A DNA stretch of 40,403 bases, from positions 1 through 40,403 of IMG/VR virus record IMGVR_UViG_3300033150_001065; one strand, written 5' to 3'. This document shows positions 38,810 through 40,403 of this stretch, one piece after another. Origin of the DNA: a virus. Position numbers and translations under genes: made by a program. How positions within the stretch are numbered: position 1 is the stretch's first letter; each line of letters starts with the position of its first letter. The notes under the pieces were generated by a model that ran no database searches, was not told the origin of the DNA, and worked only from the letters and a program-made list of their open reading frames with translations.

Positions 38810-39130
38810 GTGAAGTTTTTATTCGAGATGCTTGAGCAGGCGAAGAGAAGGTTTCTTCTTAGAGGACTGAATCCAAATATTAAAGGATGTCCTTTCTGTG
38901 AAATGGCTGAATCTTCGCCCCTATCTCACATCAAACCGAAATGCAGCCTATGCCTAATGAATCACCTATACGGTGACAATAGTGGAATAGCGACAAGAAA
39001 CTGTTTGTCTGCTGGTGCACGAATGGCTAGCTCTTTAAGTGAAGGCAACCCAGAACATGCTAAAGAGGAGTTGCTGTGGCACTACGCCGACGAAGTATAT
39101 GAAGAGGAAAGAAACATAGAAAGGAGATGA
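38810..39130 (+). CDS. Small Cys-motif protein, tandem family copy 2
   Basis: 106 residues. Starts FLFEMLEQAKRRF, then GCPFCEMAES near 26, CSLCLMN near 45, and RNCLSAGARM near 63, matching copy 1 by position, with an extra acidic C terminus (EELLWHYADEVYEEERNIERR). GTG start one base after the stop of copy 1, behind AAAGGGG. Probably a recent tandem duplicate that has gained a tail. Function unknown. Confidence 0.75.
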   Translation: MKFLFEMLEQAKRRFLLRGLNPNIKGCPFCEMAESSPLSHIKPKCSLCLMNHLYGDNSGIATRNCLSAGARMASSLSEGNPEHAKEELLWHYADEVYEEERNIERR

Positions 39131-39132
39131 AA

Positions 39133-39534
39133 ATGAGAAAGATAATTATTATCGCAATGTTGTCGGCAATACTGGGCGTACTTCTTAGCCCAGTAACTGA
39201 CTGGGCAATGACAAAAGATATCGAGAAGCATATGGTAAAGCCCACGACTTCTTTCCACATAGAAGAGAAAGCTATCTCTGGCAGTGAAGGAGAGATATAC
39301 AATGTTATCTCATACTGGGTTATAACTGGTAACACTGCTGTCAAGATAGCTTATGCTGTCGGGAGGATAGGTAAAGACAGCTACGTAGTCATGTTTGGGT
39401 TCGATGGGTTCTACACCACGATTGCCCTTAAGTTTAGTAGGATAGGGGCAATAAACTACATGAAGGTGCAGACAAAACTATACATGGACAAGGACAAGAA
39501 GAAGGTTCTTGTCGTGAAAGGAGGTCGGAAATGA
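39133..39534 (+). CDS. Exported or membrane-anchored small protein
   Basis: 133 residues. KIIIIAMLSAILGVLLSPV near the start is a signal peptide or anchor; the rest is beta-rich (EIYNVISYWVITGNTAVKIAYAV, MKVQTKLYMDKDKKKVLVV). The ATG at 39133 has GGAG 6 bases upstream; 39127 is an alternative. The 5' part holds two competing stems around GCCCAGT (39188-39194), and a perfect 8-bp hairpin lies at 39493-39513. Role unknown; it could modify the envelope. Confidence 0.6.
   Translation: MRKIIIIAMLSAILGVLLSPVTDWAMTKDIEKHMVKPTTSFHIEEKAISGSEGEIYNVISYWVITGNTAVKIAYAVGRIGKDSYVVMFGFDGFYTTIALKFSRIGAINYMKVQTKLYMDKDKKKVLVVKGGRK
39170..39206. repeat. Competing inverted repeats inside a gene
   Basis: TACTGGGC (39170-39177) can pair with GCCCAGTA (39188-39195), and the same GCCCAGT (39188-39194) can pair with ACTGGGC (39200-39206, loop AACTG). 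As with the hairpins near 37.7 kb, two folds share one strand. Confidence 0.75.
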
Positions 39535-39722
39535 AAACTATATGCCCAGTGTGTCGGAGTATTGAAGTTTGTTCGGTAAAGACATACAGCAGTGTAGCTG
39601 ACCACATTCACTTGCAAGTATACTGCTTCGAATGTGGAGCAGACACATCTTATTGGAGATCAATGACAAGAAAGGAGAAAAAGTACGCCAAGAAGTACAA
39701 GCTATACAAATTAGAGGTGTAA
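39531..39722 (+). CDS. Small zinc-ribbon protein
   Basis: 63 residues. CPVC (residues 5-8) and CFEC (near 32-35) are spaced as in a zinc ribbon, and the C terminus is very basic (TRKEKKYAKKYKLYKLEV). ATG behind GGAGGTCGG and overlaps the upstream stop. Suggests nucleic-acid binding; no family named. Confidence 0.7.
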   Translation: MKTICPVCRSIEVCSVKTYSSVADHIHLQVYCFECGADTSYWRSMTRKEKKYAKKYKLYKLEV

Positions 39723-39724
39723 GC

Positions 39725-39784
39725 ATGGAGGATTGGCATAACGAAATAGTCACAGAAGCTAACAAAAGATGGAGGAGAAGATGA
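39725..39784 (+). CDS. 19-residue basic peptide (candidate)
   Basis: A short frame (MEDWHNEIVTEANKRWRRR) from ATG 39725 that overlaps the ATG of the next gene (ATGA at 39781-39784). The ribosome site is weak. It may be a leader peptide whose translation couples expression of the next gene, or may not be a gene. Confidence 0.3.
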   Translation: MEDWHNEIVTEANKRWRRR

Positions 39785-40104
39785 AATATCTAGAAGAGTT
39801 GCTTTACGATTGTCGTGCAAGGTACAGGTATAACGAAGAAAATGGCTGTCTTGGTGGCTGTCCTGCCTGTAGCCTGGCAAGGATAGCATACACAGAGGCA
39901 AGGTATCTGAAGGGATTCTATGAAAACTACAGAAAAGAAGGGCAGCATCCATCACAGTGTGATTTCTGTCTTGTTCATCCCAAAAGGAAGGGATATTCAG
40001 AGACATACAATGTGGACGATAGGGTATCGTGCACCACAATGGGTGCAGTGATACTGGAAAAGTGGGAAGAAGGAAAATTAAGAAGAAAGGTGGTGAAACA
40101 ATGA
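39781..40104 (+). CDS. Small Cys-motif protein, tandem family copy 3
   Basis: 107 residues. Starts YLEELLYDCRARYRY, then CPACSLARIAY near 27, a second pair CDFCLVHPK near 61, and SCTTMGAVILEKW near 84, again the helix - CPxC - CxxC - Cys-x-x-x-G - helix order. It has two more Cys (C9, C23) than copy 1. ATG behind GGAGGAGAAG. Its stop overlaps the next ATG. Function unknown. Confidence 0.75.
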   Translation: MKYLEELLYDCRARYRYNEENGCLGGCPACSLARIAYTEARYLKGFYENYRKEGQHPSQCDFCLVHPKRKGYSETYNVDDRVSCTTMGAVILEKWEEGKLRRKVVKQ

Positions 40105-40382
40105 AGTTTATAGAGGAGCTACTTGAAGATTGCAAGAAGAACCACAATATGCCAATGAAGAAGGGGCTCATGCCAGAAAGTATACAATGTCCTGCATGCA
40201 AAATGGCGGAGGGAATGTATAACTTTGCCAAAGCAAGGTTCCCGGCAAAAATACTAGACATACCGATAAGCTTGTGTAGATTTTGCCCGGTGAATCCAAG
40301 AGTATACACAAAGCACAACATAATGACTTCTAGTTGTATCTATGGTGGGAGAAAGTATCTAGAAAAACTGAAAGGAGAGTAG
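40101..40382 (+). CDS. Small Cys-motif protein, tandem family copy 4
   Basis: 93 residues. Starts FIEELLEDCKKN, then CPACKMAEGMY near 34, CRFCPVNPR near 62, and SCIYGGRKYLEKL near 79. This is close in layout to copy 3, so they are probably a duplicated pair. ATG 40101 behind AAAGGTGG. It is followed by another start, so the array probably runs on beyond the window. Confidence 0.75.
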   Translation: MKFIEELLEDCKKNHNMPMKKGLMPESIQCPACKMAEGMYNFAKARFPAKILDIPISLCRFCPVNPRVYTKHNIMTSSCIYGGRKYLEKLKGE

Positions 40383-40384
40383 TT

Positions 40385-40403
40385 ATGGATATTTACTGCA
40401 ATG
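40385..40403 (+). CDS. Start of a further rightward gene, truncated
   Basis: ATG 40385 follows AAAGGAGAG by 5 bases and opens MDIYCN before the window ends. A Cys already at residue 5 is consistent with another small Cys protein, but too little is visible to say. Confidence 0.5.

Noticed and set aside
39650-40321. 223-residue frame on the minus strand
   Set aside because: It crosses three well-supported plus-strand genes with good ribosome sites, and its own start has none.
1-40403. Integrase, transposase, repressor or attachment site
   Set aside because: No protein or repeat with such features was found, so lysogeny or insertion cannot be supported from this window.

Overview
The window is a piece of a tailed double-stranded DNA phage (Caudoviricetes) genome. 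The evidence is a terminase, a P22/T7-type portal, a scaffold, an HK97-fold-like major capsid protein, a connector, a tail nozzle, a giant ejection-type protein and a lysis cassette, all in one long leftward (minus-strand) block. No contractile sheath, tape measure or tail-tube genes are visible, so a short-tailed (podovirus-like) virion is the best reading. A Gram-negative host is suggested by an outer-membrane-type BamE/OmlA-like lipoprotein, signal peptides, sigma70-like promoters and strong AGGAGG ribosome sites. No integrase, repressor, tRNA, transposase or CRISPR array was seen. Stop codons TAA, TAG and TGA are all used normally.

Layout. (a) 1-1002, plus strand: the end of a rightward set of small genes, including a Cys-motif protein and a lipoprotein. 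A hairpin terminator at 1024-1044 separates it from the convergent leftward block. (b) 1057-3718, minus: end of the leftward block, with small zinc-ribbon proteins, a short membrane protein, an HExxH metallopeptidase, a 3-TM holin-like protein, an M23 endopeptidase and an XhlA-like membrane protein. It has its own promoter (TTGACA-17-TATACT, 3741-3769). (c) 3770-20195, minus: virion and tail genes, namely a 2757-residue polyvalent protein with a GGDEF-like domain, two internal-protein candidates, a cysteine-rich Ig-like protein, a 998-residue tail nozzle/propeller protein and a connector. (d) 20205-21456, minus: a glycosyltransferase and a methyltransferase inserted in the head/tail genes. (e) 21472-30304, minus: head-associated protein, major capsid, scaffold, FmdB-type zinc ribbon, portal, terminase subunits and small genes. 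(f) 30297-35973, minus: a 1020-residue fibre protein with a C1q-like tip and a series of small genes, led by a promoter (TTGACA-17-TATCCT, 36003-36031). (g) 36001-36519: a palindrome- and repeat-rich non-coding region, a candidate origin or control region. (h) 36520-37005, minus: overlapping small membrane and Cys-motif genes. (i) 37247-40403, plus: a rightward operon of small proteins dominated by a tandem paralogous Cys-motif family and by many perfect hairpins, some inside genes.

The rightward genes at both ends share one protein family, as expected if they belong to one rightward early region that continues outside the window in a circular or circularly permuted genome. The most unusual features are the Cys-motif family, the GGDEF-like domain inside a virion-type giant protein, the hairpin array around 37.1-38.2 kb, the 30-cysteine protein, and the sugar/methyl transferase pair among the morphogenesis genes. 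Four small genes not previously apparent as long reading frames were found at 1643-1813, 24830-24979, 29643-29810 and 38385-38546. All functional calls come from reading the translated sequence by eye; no database search was done.
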